Shown here piece by piece: positions 1 through 7,889 of a DNA stretch of 64,000 nt. Location of the stretch: NCBI RefSeq assembly GCF_000026105.1, contig NC_008027.1, positions 179,501 through 243,500 of the forward strand. Reading direction: 5' to 3'. Source of the DNA: Pseudomonas entomophila L48 (GTDB lineage: Bacteria > Pseudomonadota > Gammaproteobacteria > Pseudomonadales > Pseudomonadaceae). The translations under genes and the position numbers were made by a program. The stretch's first letter is position 1. The number at the start of each line of letters is the position of its first letter. The notes beneath the pieces are model-generated. The model saw only the letters and a list, made by a program, of their open reading frames with translations, did not search any database and was not told the origin of the DNA.

Positions 1-807
1 CCAGCGCGCCGCCCAGTCACCACCATGACCCACCCCGGGAACCGCACGCACTTGCGTGCAGTCGCCCGCCACAGCCTGTGCGAATCGTTCGGCGATCATG
101 CCAGGCACGACGCGGTCGGCGGTGCCATGGAAGTGAATCTGCGGCAGCGCGCGCAGCCTGGCAGCCTGGTCGATCGGGTTGAGTGACGCGGGCATGGGGG
201 TGGTCCTGTGCAACCGGTTGAACTCGACGACATCGAGATTGCCCGCCACGGTGCGCAGGCTGGCCACGTCGCCCCGGCGCGCCGCCAGCAGTGCGGCGAT
301 GGCGCCGCCGCCGGAGTAGCCGACCAGGTGTAGGGGTTGCCCGGGCACTTGCCGGGCATAGTGATCGACCGCCTGGTTCATGGCCTGCACCACTTCTTCG
401 GCGAAGCGCTTGCCGGTCCAGTACGCCACGGCGCAACGCGGGTTGTCGGCTGCTTGGGCGAATTGGCAGGGGCGAGCGAGGTAGAGGACGTTGGTGGTCG
501 GATCCGCCGCGGCCAGTGCCAACCCCACCGGGTTGACGGGGGTGGGGTCGTCCGAGGGTTGCGAGCGCGTGCGGAAGGCCAGGCCGTCGCCTTCGATGTA
601 CACCGTCAACGGCAGGTCCGGGCGGTTGATGCGCGCGTAACTGGTCAGCAGGAAGGCATCGGTGCGCACCTGCTCGCGCGTCAAGTTCACGGTGCTGGCC
701 AGCGCGTCTGCCTGTTGGCTGCGCTGCTGCGGCGAGGGCAGGGTCGCGCAGCCATGCAGGCCAAGGCAGGCAAGCAGCGCCACAGTGGTCCCGCAGTTGG
801 CTTTCAC
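1..807 (-). CDS. Alpha/beta hydrolase, putative lipoprotein (partial, C-terminus cut by window edge)
   Basis: This reading frame on the minus strand runs from a GTG at 807 to the window edge without a stop, so the C-terminus is missing. The first 19 residues form a short hydrophobic stretch ending in LHGC, a plausible lipobox for outer-membrane anchoring. Further on are a nucleophile elbow GYSGGG (serine hydrolase), an [10 protein letters not shown] segment where the acid residue is expected, and GVGHGGDW near the edge as the catalytic histidine region. These are the usual alpha/beta hydrolase landmarks. The substrate cannot be told. The start is uncertain because the signal peptide has few basic residues; no ATG precedes it in frame. 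The tRNA-Arg terminator lies directly upstream. Confidence 0.75.
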   Translation of the reverse strand, partial: MKANCGTTVALLACLGLHGCATLPSPQQRSQQADALASTVNLTREQVRTDAFLLTSYARINRPDLPLTVYIEGDGLAFRTRSQPSDDPTPVNPVGLALAAADPTTNVLYLARPCQFAQAADNPRCAVAYWTGKRFAEEVVQAMNQAVDHYARQVPGQPLHLVGYSGGGAIAALLAARRGDVASLRTVAGNLDVVEFNRLHRTTPMPASLNPIDQAARLRALPQIHFHGTADRVVPGMIAERFAQAVAGDCTQVRAVPGVGHGGDWAARW

Positions 808-826
808 GCTATCGGTGCCCTGAAAC

Positions 827-856
827 GAAAAAACCCCGGAAGCGATCCGGGGTTTC
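827..856 (-). terminator. Rho-independent terminator of tRNA-Arg
   Basis: Read on the minus strand, AAACCCCGGA and TCCGGGGTTT form a ten-base stem followed by a run of T residues. It lies a few bases beyond the CCA end of the tRNA gene. Confidence 0.85.
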
Positions 857-862
857 TGGAGA

Positions 863-939
863 TGGCGCACTCGGCGGGATTCGAACCCACGACCCCTGCC
901 TTCGGAGGGCAGTACTCTATCCAGCTGAGCTACGAGTGC
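863..939 (-). tRNA. tRNA-Arg (anticodon CCG)
   Basis: This is a 77-nt cloverleaf on the minus strand with an encoded CCA end. The acceptor arms GCACTCG and CGAGTGC pair fully. The anticodon stem CTGCC/GGCAG encloses the loop CTCCGAA, giving anticodon CCG, which reads the CGG arginine codon. The T arm contains the standard GGTTCGAATCC sequence. A strong terminator follows at 827-856. Confidence 0.96.
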
Positions 940-1031
940 AACGGGCCGCATGATACCCATCAATGCCGATGGCGTCCATCGCCTTGATATGAGGCTGTTT
1001 TTCCCTGTGGCGAGCAATCTGCCACGATCTC

Positions 1032-1117
1032 TGTAGGAGCGGCTTCAGCCGCGATCATCCGCGAAGCGGATGCCAGGCAACGGGGGGGCCTGCATCGCGG
1101 CTGAAGCCGCTCCTACA
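1032..1117. repeat. Paired REP element (TGTAGGAGCGGCTTCAGCCGC type)
   Basis: Two inverted copies of a REP unit beginning TGTAGGAGCGGCTTCAG flank a short spacer that contains its own inverted repeat (ATCCGCGAAGCGGAT). Near-identical units occur at 44367-44453 and 52081-52169. The rest of the gap from 940 to 1193 holds nothing else I can name. Confidence 0.9.
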
Positions 1118-1193
1118 GTCATCAATAATGTCTATCCATATGCAATAACGATATTTCCTCTCGCCGTGATATGCCCGTTATCGTCTAGTCACA

Positions 1194-1209
1194 ACTTGTT
1201 ATAACAAGT
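1194..1209. promoter_or_regulatory. Perfect 16-bp palindrome, candidate GntR operator
   Basis: ACTTGTTATAACAAGT reads the same on both strands and ends 21 bases before the ATG of the GntR regulator gene. A palindrome of this length and position suits an autoregulatory operator for a dimeric GntR/HutC repressor. The assignment to that regulator is inference. Confidence 0.55.
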
Positions 1210-1230
1210 CAGCCAATAGCGAAGACGACC

Positions 1231-1980
1231 ATGGCCGAACTGCTCCCCCTCTCTCCCGTACCGCTTTACACCCAGCTCAAGGAACTGCTGCGCGAGCGCA
1301 TCCTCGATGGCAGCTACCCACCCCACAGCCGCATGCCTTCGGAAAACGAACTGGGCAAGGCCTTCGACGTCAGTCGCATCACCGTGCGCCAGGCGCTGGG
1401 CGACCTGCAGAAGGAAGGGCTGATCTTCAAGATCCATGGCAAGGGTACCTTCGTCGCCAAGCCCAAGGCGTTCCAGAACGTCAGCACCCTGCAGGGCCTT
1501 GGCGAATCAATGACGCAGATGGGCTATGAGGTGCTCAACCGCCTGCGCAGCTTTCGCCATGTGCCGGCCAGCGCGCTGGTGGCGGCGCGGTTGCAGGTCG
1601 AGGAGGGCGCGCTGGTCACCGAAATCCGCCGCGTGCGCCTGATCAACCGCGAGCCGGTGTCGCTGGAACTGACCTGGCTGCCGAAAAGCGTCGGCGAGAA
1701 GCTGGAGAAGGCCGACCTGGTCACCCGTGACATCTTCCTGTTGCTGGAGAACGACTGCGGCATCGCCCTGGGGCACGCAGACCTGGCCATCGACGCGGTG
1801 CTGGCCGATAGCGACCTCACGCAAGCGCTGGGCGTGGAGGAGGGCTCGCCAATCATGCGCATCGAGCGCCTGACCCATGCCGCCGATGGCACGCCGCTGG
1901 ACTTCGAGCATCTCTACTACCGTGGCGACGCTTTCCAGTATCGCTTGCGCATCGATCGCCAGAGGGGCCCCAAGGCATGA
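1231..1980 (+). CDS. GntR-family (HutC/UTRA) transcriptional regulator
   Basis: This 249-residue protein has an N-terminal winged helix of GntR type (about residues 8-75; MPSENELGKAFDVSRITVRQAL is the recognition region) and a C-terminal UTRA ligand-binding domain (about 95-240), typical of the HutC subfamily. Such proteins are usually repressors released by a small-molecule effector. It is the first gene of an operon: its TGA overlaps the ATG of the AprA-like gene by four bases, so the two are translationally coupled. A perfect palindrome lies just upstream and may be its own operator. The ligand is unknown; given the downstream genes it may be a sulfur compound, but that is inference. Confidence 0.9.
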   Translation: MAELLPLSPVPLYTQLKELLRERILDGSYPPHSRMPSENELGKAFDVSRITVRQALGDLQKEGLIFKIHGKGTFVAKPKAFQNVSTLQGLGESMTQMGYEVLNRLRSFRHVPASALVAARLQVEEGALVTEIRRVRLINREPVSLELTWLPKSVGEKLEKADLVTRDIFLLLENDCGIALGHADLAIDAVLADSDLTQALGVEEGSPIMRIERLTHAADGTPLDFEHLYYRGDAFQYRLRIDRQRGPKA

Positions 1981-3728
1981 GCATTCAAACCCAGGACTAC
2001 GACATCGTCGTCATCGGTGGCGGAACCGCCGGGCCCATGGCGGCGATCAAGGCCAAGGAGCAGGACAAGCAACTGCGTGTGCTGGTGCTGGAGAAGGCCA
2101 ACGTCAAGCGCAGCGGCGCCATCAGCATGGGCATGGATGGCCTGAACAACGCCATCGTGCCCGGCCACGCGACGCCCGAGCAGTACACCAAGGAAATCAC
2201 CGTCGCCAATGACGGCATCGTCAACCAGGCCACGGTGCATGCCTATGCCACCAATAGTTTCGAGACCATCGGGCAACTCGATCGCTGGGGCGTGAAGTTC
2301 GAGAAGGACGAGACCGGCGATTATGCGGTGAAGAAAGTGCACCACATGGGTGCCTACGTACTGCCGATGCCCGAAGGCCACGACATCAAGAAGGTGCTCT
2401 ACCGGCAGCTCAAGCGCGCCCGGGTCGAGATCAGCAACCGCATGGTCTGCACCCGTGTGCTGCTCGACGGCGAAGGCGCTGCGGCCGGCGTGCTCGGCTT
2501 CGACTGCCGTACCGGCGAGTTCCGGGTGATCCGCGCCAAGGCGGTGATCCTCGCCTGCGGCGCGGCCGGGCGCCTTGGCCTGCCGGCATCAGGTTACCTG
2601 ATGGGCACCTACGAGAACCCCACCAACGCGGGTGACGGTTATGTCATGGCCTACCACGCCGGCGCCGAGCTGGCGAACCTGGAGTGCTTCCAGATCAACC
2701 CGCTGATCAAGGACTACAACGGCCCGGCCTGCGCCTACGTCACCGGCCCGCTCGGTGGCTATACCGCCAACAGCAAGGGCGAGCGCTTCATCGAGTGCGA
2801 CTACTGGAGCGGGCAGATGATGTGGGAGTTCCACCAGGAACTGGAAGGCGGCAATGGCCCGGTGTTCCTCAAGCTCGACCACTTGGCCGAGGAAACTATC
2901 CAGAACATCGAAGAGATCCTGCACGGCAACGAGCGCCCCAGCCGTGGTCAGTTCCACGCCGGGCGCGGCACCGACTACCGCCAGCACATGGTGGAGATGC
3001 ACATCTCGGAGATCGGCTTCTGTTCCGGGCATTCGGCCTCGGGGGTGTGGGTCAACGAGAAGGCCGAGACCAGCGTGAAGGGTTTGTACGCCGCAGGCGA
3101 CATGGCGGCGGTACCGCACAACTACATGCTCGGCGCCTTCACCTATGGCTGGTTCGCCGGGGTGAATGCGGCGCAGTACGTGGCCGGGCGCGATTTCGCC
3201 GAAGTCGATACCGGGCAGGTCGAGCGCGAGCAGGCACGGGTGTTCGCGCCGCTGCACCGTGAGCACGGGCTGCCACCGGCCCAGGTCGAGTACAAGCTGC
3301 GGCGCATGGTCAACGACTACCTGCAACCGCCGAAGGTGACGAAGAAGATGCAGATCGGCCTGACGCGCTTCGCCGAGATCGGGCGTGACCTGGCGCAGAT
3401 GAAAGCCAACAACCCTCACGAACTGATGCGGGCGATGGAGGTCGCGGTGATCCGCGATTGCGCCGAGATGGCGGCGCGGGCGTCGCTGTTCCGTGAAGAG
3501 AGCCGTTGGGGGCTTTATCACCACCGGGTCGATTTCCCTGAGCGCAACGATGGCGAATGGTTCTGCCATTGCCACCTGAAGAAAGGCGAGGACGGCGAGA
3601 TGATCAGCTTCAAGAAGCCGGTCGAGCCGTACCTGATCCCGTTGGATGCCCAGGAGCAGAGCGCCTACGACCGTCTGCGGGTGAGGCCCGACGCCGCCCA
3701 GGTGCCAGCAGCGGGTATGAAAATCTGA
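1977..3728 (+). CDS. AprA-like FAD-dependent oxidoreductase (fumarate reductase/adenylylsulfate reductase flavoprotein family)
   Basis: The protein has 583 residues. A Rossmann FAD motif is seen at residues 9-21 (IVVIGGGTAGPMA), then ERSG-like KRSGAISMGMDGLNNAI at 44-60, which is the pattern of the alpha subunit of dissimilatory adenylylsulfate reductase rather than of succinate dehydrogenase. A second FAD-contact motif, GLYAAGDMAAVPHNYMLGAF, lies at 369-388. AprA proteins interconvert APS and sulfite plus AMP. The partner ferredoxin follows 38 bases later and is AprB-like. An AprA-type enzyme is unexpected in an aerobic pseudomonad, so the real substrate may differ. Databases usually label such proteins fumarate reductase/succinate dehydrogenase flavoprotein. 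No signal peptide is visible, so it should be cytoplasmic. Confidence 0.8.
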   Translation: MSIQTQDYDIVVIGGGTAGPMAAIKAKEQDKQLRVLVLEKANVKRSGAISMGMDGLNNAIVPGHATPEQYTKEITVANDGIVNQATVHAYATNSFETIGQLDRWGVKFEKDETGDYAVKKVHHMGAYVLPMPEGHDIKKVLYRQLKRARVEISNRMVCTRVLLDGEGAAAGVLGFDCRTGEFRVIRAKAVILACGAAGRLGLPASGYLMGTYENPTNAGDGYVMAYHAGAELANLECFQINPLIKDYNGPACAYVTGPLGGYTANSKGERFIECDYWSGQMMWEFHQELEGGNGPVFLKLDHLAEETIQNIEEILHGNERPSRGQFHAGRGTDYRQHMVEMHISEIGFCSGHSASGVWVNEKAETSVKGLYAAGDMAAVPHNYMLGAFTYGWFAGVNAAQYVAGRDFAEVDTGQVEREQARVFAPLHREHGLPPAQVEYKLRRMVNDYLQPPKVTKKMQIGLTRFAEIGRDLAQMKANNPHELMRAMEVAVIRDCAEMAARASLFREESRWGLYHHRVDFPERNDGEWFCHCHLKKGEDGEMISFKKPVEPYLIPLDAQEQSAYDRLRVRPDAAQVPAAGMKI

Positions 3729-3766
3729 CAGAAAGGGCGCCCAGGCTGCCCCCGAGGACTCGTGAA

Positions 3767-4012
3767 ATGGCTTACCAACCCCAGGACATCTTCTTTCGCA
3801 GCAGTGCCCCGGTCACCATCGACGAAGACAAGTGCATCGCCGAAAAAGGCTGCACGGTCTGCGTCGAGGTCTGCCCCATGGACCTGCTGGCGATCAACCC
3901 GGCCACCCAGAAGGCCTACATGGCCTTCGACGAATGCTGGTACTGCATGCCCTGCGAAAAGGATTGCCCGACCGGTGCGGTGAAGGTCGACATTCCCTAC
4001 CTGCTGCGCTGA
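3767..4012 (+). CDS. AprB-like 2x[4Fe-4S] ferredoxin
   Basis: This is an 81-residue iron-sulfur protein. The first cluster motif is C23-x5-C29-x2-C32-x3-C36-P and the second is C57-x2-C60-x2-C63-x3-C67-P (CWYCMPCEKDCP). The enlarged first motif and the CW-x-C-x2-C form resemble the beta subunit of adenylylsulfate reductase, but the C-terminal tail of true AprB is missing. It probably passes electrons to or from the AprA-like flavoprotein encoded just before it. The start is the ATG preceded by GAGGA; the longer upstream frame overlaps the flavoprotein gene and has no support. The HEAT-repeat gene follows after 22 bases. Confidence 0.85.
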   Translation: MAYQPQDIFFRSSAPVTIDEDKCIAEKGCTVCVEVCPMDLLAINPATQKAYMAFDECWYCMPCEKDCPTGAVKVDIPYLLR

Positions 4013-4034
4013 ACCCTGTGCCAAGGATCGCCCC

Positions 4035-5003
4035 ATGACTGAACGACACAGCGACAACCCCGATATCCTGGCTTTGCTGCCACGCCTGGGCGATGCCGAT
4101 GCCGGCGTACGGCGCATCGCCTTGATCGCCCTGGCCGACCTGGAAGAACCGGACGGCTTGCCATGGCTGACCGATGCGGTGCTGGCCGACCCTGCCGAGG
4201 AGGTCCGCGCCGAGGCCGCGCGCCTGCTGGAAGCCTGGGAGGACGGCGAGGCGGTCCAGGCGCTCTGCGCCGCACTGGCTGACAGCGCCGAACCGGTGCG
4301 CCTGGCCGCCGCGCAGAGCCTGGCCGAGCTCAAGAGCCTGGAGGTTGGCCACCTGATATTGCCATGGGCCACCCACGCCGATGCCTTCGTGCGCGCCAGT
4401 GCCTTGCGCGCCCTGCGCGAGCTGCGCCTGGAGGAGGCCGCCACGCCTGCGTTGCTGGCGCTGCGCGACCCGGACGCCAGCGTGCGCCGTGAGGCCGTGG
4501 GCATCCTTGGGTGGCTCAAGCATGTCGCTGCCTTGCCCGAGCTGGCGCGGCTCGCCGTCGAGGAGCCGGACACCGACGTGCGCCGCGCAGCCATCGGCGC
4601 CTTGGGCCTGGCCCGCGATACCCGTGTGCTGCCGGGCTTGATCACCGCGCTGGTCGATCCTGCGTGGCAGGTGCGTGAGGAAGCCGCCACCACCTTGGGC
4701 AAGGTGGGCCAGGCCGACGCAGGCTTGGCCCTGGTCGAGGCCCTGGCGGACGACTACTGGCAGGTGCGCCTGCGCGCGGCGCGCTCGCTCGGGCGGTTGC
4801 GCCACGGCGCGGCGTTGGAACCCTTGGCTGGCCTGTTGGGGCATGCCATCGCCAACCTGCGCAAGGAGGCTGCCCTGGCCCTTGGCGAACTGGGGCTGGC
4901 GCAGGCCTTGCCGGTGTTGCAAGCGGCGCAGGCCGACGCTGACCCGGAGGTGCGCAAGGCGGTGCGTATCGCACTGGCGCAGTTGCAGGGCCAGGGCCGA
5001 TGA
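4035..5003 (+). CDS. HEAT-repeat protein
   Basis: The 322 residues consist almost wholly of about nine to ten alpha-helical HEAT/PBS-lyase-type repeats, each with a pattern like DPxxxVRxxAAxALGxL (for example DPDASVRREAVGILG, PDTDVRRAAIGALG, DPAWQVREEAATTLG). Such solenoids act as binding scaffolds or, in phycobilin lyase relatives, as cofactor-handling proteins. Here it sits between a redox pair (AprA-like, AprB-like) and a DUF971 gene, with a four-base overlap to the latter, so a role in assembly or docking of the redox complex is plausible but not shown. There is no signal peptide. Confidence 0.85.
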   Translation: MTERHSDNPDILALLPRLGDADAGVRRIALIALADLEEPDGLPWLTDAVLADPAEEVRAEAARLLEAWEDGEAVQALCAALADSAEPVRLAAAQSLAELKSLEVGHLILPWATHADAFVRASALRALRELRLEEAATPALLALRDPDASVRREAVGILGWLKHVAALPELARLAVEEPDTDVRRAAIGALGLARDTRVLPGLITALVDPAWQVREEAATTLGKVGQADAGLALVEALADDYWQVRLRAARSLGRLRHGAALEPLAGLLGHAIANLRKEAALALGELGLAQALPVLQAAQADADPEVRKAVRIALAQLQGQGR

Positions 5004-5275
5004 ATGTGCCGAGCGCGGTGCGTAATCTGCGGGGCGAGGGCCAACTGCACGTGCAGTGGCTGGAAGGGCCGCAGGTGCTCGACCATGTTTGCCTGCGCGG
5101 CGCCTGTCCGTGTTCGCGGTGCCGGGCGTCACGCTTGCAAGGGGCTATCGCGTGGGTTGCGCAGGACGTTCGGGTAGTGCATGTCGTACCTCAAGGCTAC
5201 GGTCTGCAACTGGTGTTCAGCGACGGGCATGATCGTGGCATTTTCCCCTGGAGTTACTTGCGCGACCTAGGTTGA
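5000..5275 (+). CDS. DUF971 / gamma-butyrobetaine-hydroxylase-like N-terminal domain protein
   Basis: The protein has 91 residues. It matches the small DUF971 (GBBH-like N) fold: a WLEGP strand near residue 20, a cysteine-rich CLRGACPCSRCR segment at about 31-42, and a C-terminal GIFPWSYLRDL motif, which is characteristic. Members occur free or at the N-terminus of gamma-butyrobetaine hydroxylases and are often near iron-sulfur genes. Its ATG overlaps the stop of the HEAT gene by four bases, making it the fifth gene of the operon. A part in iron or iron-sulfur handling for the AprAB-like pair is possible but is inference. Confidence 0.8.
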   Translation: MNVPSAVRNLRGEGQLHVQWLEGPQVLDHVCLRGACPCSRCRASRLQGAIAWVAQDVRVVHVVPQGYGLQLVFSDGHDRGIFPWSYLRDLG

Positions 5276-5357
5276 AACGGGTGGTATCGCCATAGCACCT
5301 GACGCTCCACGAGGCGAGGCTGAATCGAGGACTTCCACCTGACCAAGGATCCTCAGC

Positions 5358-7886
5358 ATGCCCCTAGACCTCGACCAATTCGCACGCAGCCTGGCTTCGC
5401 TTGGCGAAGCGCGGGCCTTGATGGACAAGGCCCGCGCCTATCTCGCGGCCTGGCCCGACCCTTATCGGCTGGCGCATCAACATGCCGCCGACTACCTGCT
5501 CGAACACACGGGCAAGCCCCTGGACCCCGACAAGGTCTGGTGGCATGTGTTCGATGGTGCGGTCAATGCCGCCACCACCACCGGCTGGCGCCATTCCGGC
5601 CCGCCCCGGCATTCGATGCGCTTTACCGAGTTGCTGATCCATCGCTTCGATGGCGGCTTCCAGGCCGCGCCCGATACCCTGGCGGTGTACAGCGGCTTCT
5701 ACACCCAGGGCCCAGGCGCAGGGCAGTACGGTGTCGAGAACGAGGTGGCCTTGCGCCCGGAAACGGTGATGGACTACCTCTGGAAGCTGGATTTCGCTGC
5801 CGAGGTCAGGGCCAGGGAGGAGCGTTTCTGGGGTGAGGAAGGGCTGGACTTCCCCGTCCTGGCCCGCGTCTGCTTTCTGGCCGCGATTGACCAAGGGGTG
5901 AGCGGTGGGCTGCTCGAGTCGGTCGACAAGCAGAACCTGTGGGCCTGGCTCGGCCTGGACACTGGACAACCCTTGACCTTGGCCGCGCTGTCCTTTTCCG
6001 GACATGGTCCGCAGATGAACGTGCGTCATTTCCTGGTGGGGAATGGCCATCTGGTCACCCTGCGCCATACCTCGGGACGGGTGGTGCTCTACAGCCCTTC
6101 GTTGGCAACGCCCCTGCGGGCCTTTGTCGACCGGGACGAAATGGTCCGCTGGGTCGCCAGGCGTGTGCAGGCCAGCGATGCCCAGGCATGGCTCGACGCG
6201 TTGAATCGGGCGGACCCGCAAGCGCCGATCGACATGCGCGCCGCGGCATTGCTGGCAGTGCGTGGGCGAAGCGGTTCCCACGCTCGGCCGCTGTGGCCGT
6301 TCGGTGAAGGCCAGGCGCTGCATTTGCCGGACCTGTTCGACACCTTGATGCTGTGGGCCAAGGCCGATCTCGGCCTGACCCTGCACAACCTGGTCAGCAA
6401 CGCCGACCTGCGCAAGAAACTCTGGCGTGGCTACCTGGGGGCTTTCATCCACGTCTTCGGCAGTTTCTCGCTGATGGCCTGGCCCATCGGCCTGGTCATG
6501 CTGGGCGCGGGTGCCGCCCGGATGACGCTGGATGTCGAGGCGGCCGTGTGGGCGCGCACCGACCGTGAGCGCAGCCAGGCGATACTCGAATCGATTGCCG
6601 ATGCGCTGGTCATCGTCTTCGCCATTATCGAGACAGGCCTTGGTCTCTGGGCCCTCAAGTACCGTGAGCCTCCTCATTTCGCCGGGATCGCATCGGCGCT
6701 GATGCAACCGGCGAGGGAAGCGCGACGGATCCGACAAGTGCTCGACGACCTGGACAGCAATTTGATTGTGAGCGAACCGATCCAGGCTAACGGCGTGTTA
6801 CGGGGTATAAGCCTCGATGGCCAAGGGCGCGGCTGGATCCAGCTGGGCGAGTCGATCCTGCCCGTTCACTACAACAGCACCTGGTCCAGCTGGATGGTAT
6901 TGAGGGACCTGGACGACCTCGAGATCCGTGAAAGCCTGCTGGTTCGGCGCGGGCTGGATGGCAATTGGCGGCTATACGCGCCGGACGGTGACCCGGGCGC
7001 GTTGACGACTCAGTTCTGGGATACCTACATGGAGCCTGACAGGGTACTTGGGCAACGGTTGTCCCAGGCCTTGCTCGATCGCCAGGCCCGCCTGCTGGAG
7101 GCTGCCGGCCTGCCGGAGTACACGGGGAATATGGCACCGGCCGACACCTATGGGCACCACTATGTCGATGTGAACGGCGAGCGCTTCTACACCTTCAGGC
7201 AGGAAGGCGCGCTGCATAACGACCTGGCCATGGAGTACAGCAGCCACATGGCCAAGGTGAACGACCTGTTCAGGGGCGATCGCACCCGCTTGCAGGGCTT
7301 TGCCGACGGGGAGCTGAACGACTTCGTCAACACGCTGGCCGATTCGCTGGAGCAACTGCCTGGCAGCCAGGCTTCGCTGCTCTGGCGCGGCGGGCGGGGG
7401 GAGCGTGTCTCGCTGGGTGCACGCTACCGTGAAGGGAAGATCAAGGTCGGTGATGTGCTGGTTTCGACCGACCTCACCTCATTTACCGAGAACCCCTACA
7501 TTCCACGCCGCTTCATGCTGCCCAAGGACGCGGTCGATCTTCCGCTTGCGCAAGTCGCGGGGCATTTCGATGAAAACACGGTGCTCTACGAGCTGGTCGG
7601 CAGCGAGCGGCTCAGCGGGAAACCGGTGGCCCCGTTGTCGCTGAACTGGCAGGAAGCAGAAGTGCTGTTCACCCCTGGCCGTACCTTCCTGATCGATGAC
7701 ATCAGTGACGTGCAGGGCGAGCACTACCGATTCCTCAAGGTCAGGCTTCGTGAGGCGCCACGGCCGGCAGGAGCACCGGCCTTCGATCTGCGCGGCGGCC
7801 AGCTATTCGAGCGCGTGACCTACGCCGAGCAGGTGGGGTATGCCCCCTGGGTCGAGCGGTTTTTCCCGGCTGCGCAGTGGCGCTGA
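5358..7886 (+). CDS. Putative toxin: dermonecrotic-toxin-like domain with C-terminal ADP-ribosyltransferase domain
   Basis: The protein has 842 residues and no signal peptide. Residues 1 to about 440 resemble the Pseudomonas dermonecrotic-toxin family (DUF6543 type): GHLVTLRHTSGRVVLYSPS at 230-248, then two hydrophobic stretches at about 359-385 and 412-433 that could insert into membranes. Residues about 670-800 have the pattern of an R-S-E ADP-ribosyltransferase: R677 in LLWRGG, VSTDLTSF at 702-709, and E-x-E at 766-768 (QEAEVLFTPGRTF), where the last glutamate would be catalytic. The biglutamate form usually modifies arginine. An AAGGA Shine-Dalgarno precedes the ATG. It stands alone: it ends three bases from the converging atsC gene, and no immunity or secretion gene is adjacent. 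Function is inferred from motifs only. Confidence 0.65.
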   Translation: MPLDLDQFARSLASLGEARALMDKARAYLAAWPDPYRLAHQHAADYLLEHTGKPLDPDKVWWHVFDGAVNAATTTGWRHSGPPRHSMRFTELLIHRFDGGFQAAPDTLAVYSGFYTQGPGAGQYGVENEVALRPETVMDYLWKLDFAAEVRAREERFWGEEGLDFPVLARVCFLAAIDQGVSGGLLESVDKQNLWAWLGLDTGQPLTLAALSFSGHGPQMNVRHFLVGNGHLVTLRHTSGRVVLYSPSLATPLRAFVDRDEMVRWVARRVQASDAQAWLDALNRADPQAPIDMRAAALLAVRGRSGSHARPLWPFGEGQALHLPDLFDTLMLWAKADLGLTLHNLVSNADLRKKLWRGYLGAFIHVFGSFSLMAWPIGLVMLGAGAARMTLDVEAAVWARTDRERSQAILESIADALVIVFAIIETGLGLWALKYREPPHFAGIASALMQPAREARRIRQVLDDLDSNLIVSEPIQANGVLRGISLDGQGRGWIQLGESILPVHYNSTWSSWMVLRDLDDLEIRESLLVRRGLDGNWRLYAPDGDPGALTTQFWDTYMEPDRVLGQRLSQALLDRQARLLEAAGLPEYTGNMAPADTYGHHYVDVNGERFYTFRQEGALHNDLAMEYSSHMAKVNDLFRGDRTRLQGFADGELNDFVNTLADSLEQLPGSQASLLWRGGRGERVSLGARYREGKIKVGDVLVSTDLTSFTENPYIPRRFMLPKDAVDLPLAQVAGHFDENTVLYELVGSERLSGKPVAPLSLNWQEAEVLFTPGRTFLIDDISDVQGEHYRFLKVRLREAPRPAGAPAFDLRGGQLFERVTYAEQVGYAPWVERFFPAAQWR

Positions 7887-7889
7887 CCC

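Noticed and set aside
1032..1117. Direct and inverted repeats considered as a CRISPR array
   Set aside because: The repeats are inverted REP pairs scattered singly through the window, without regular spacers or cas genes.
5276..5357. Search for an immunity gene beside the toxin-like gene
   Set aside because: The upstream gap of 82 bases has no frame, and downstream atsC converges after three bases, so none can be claimed here.
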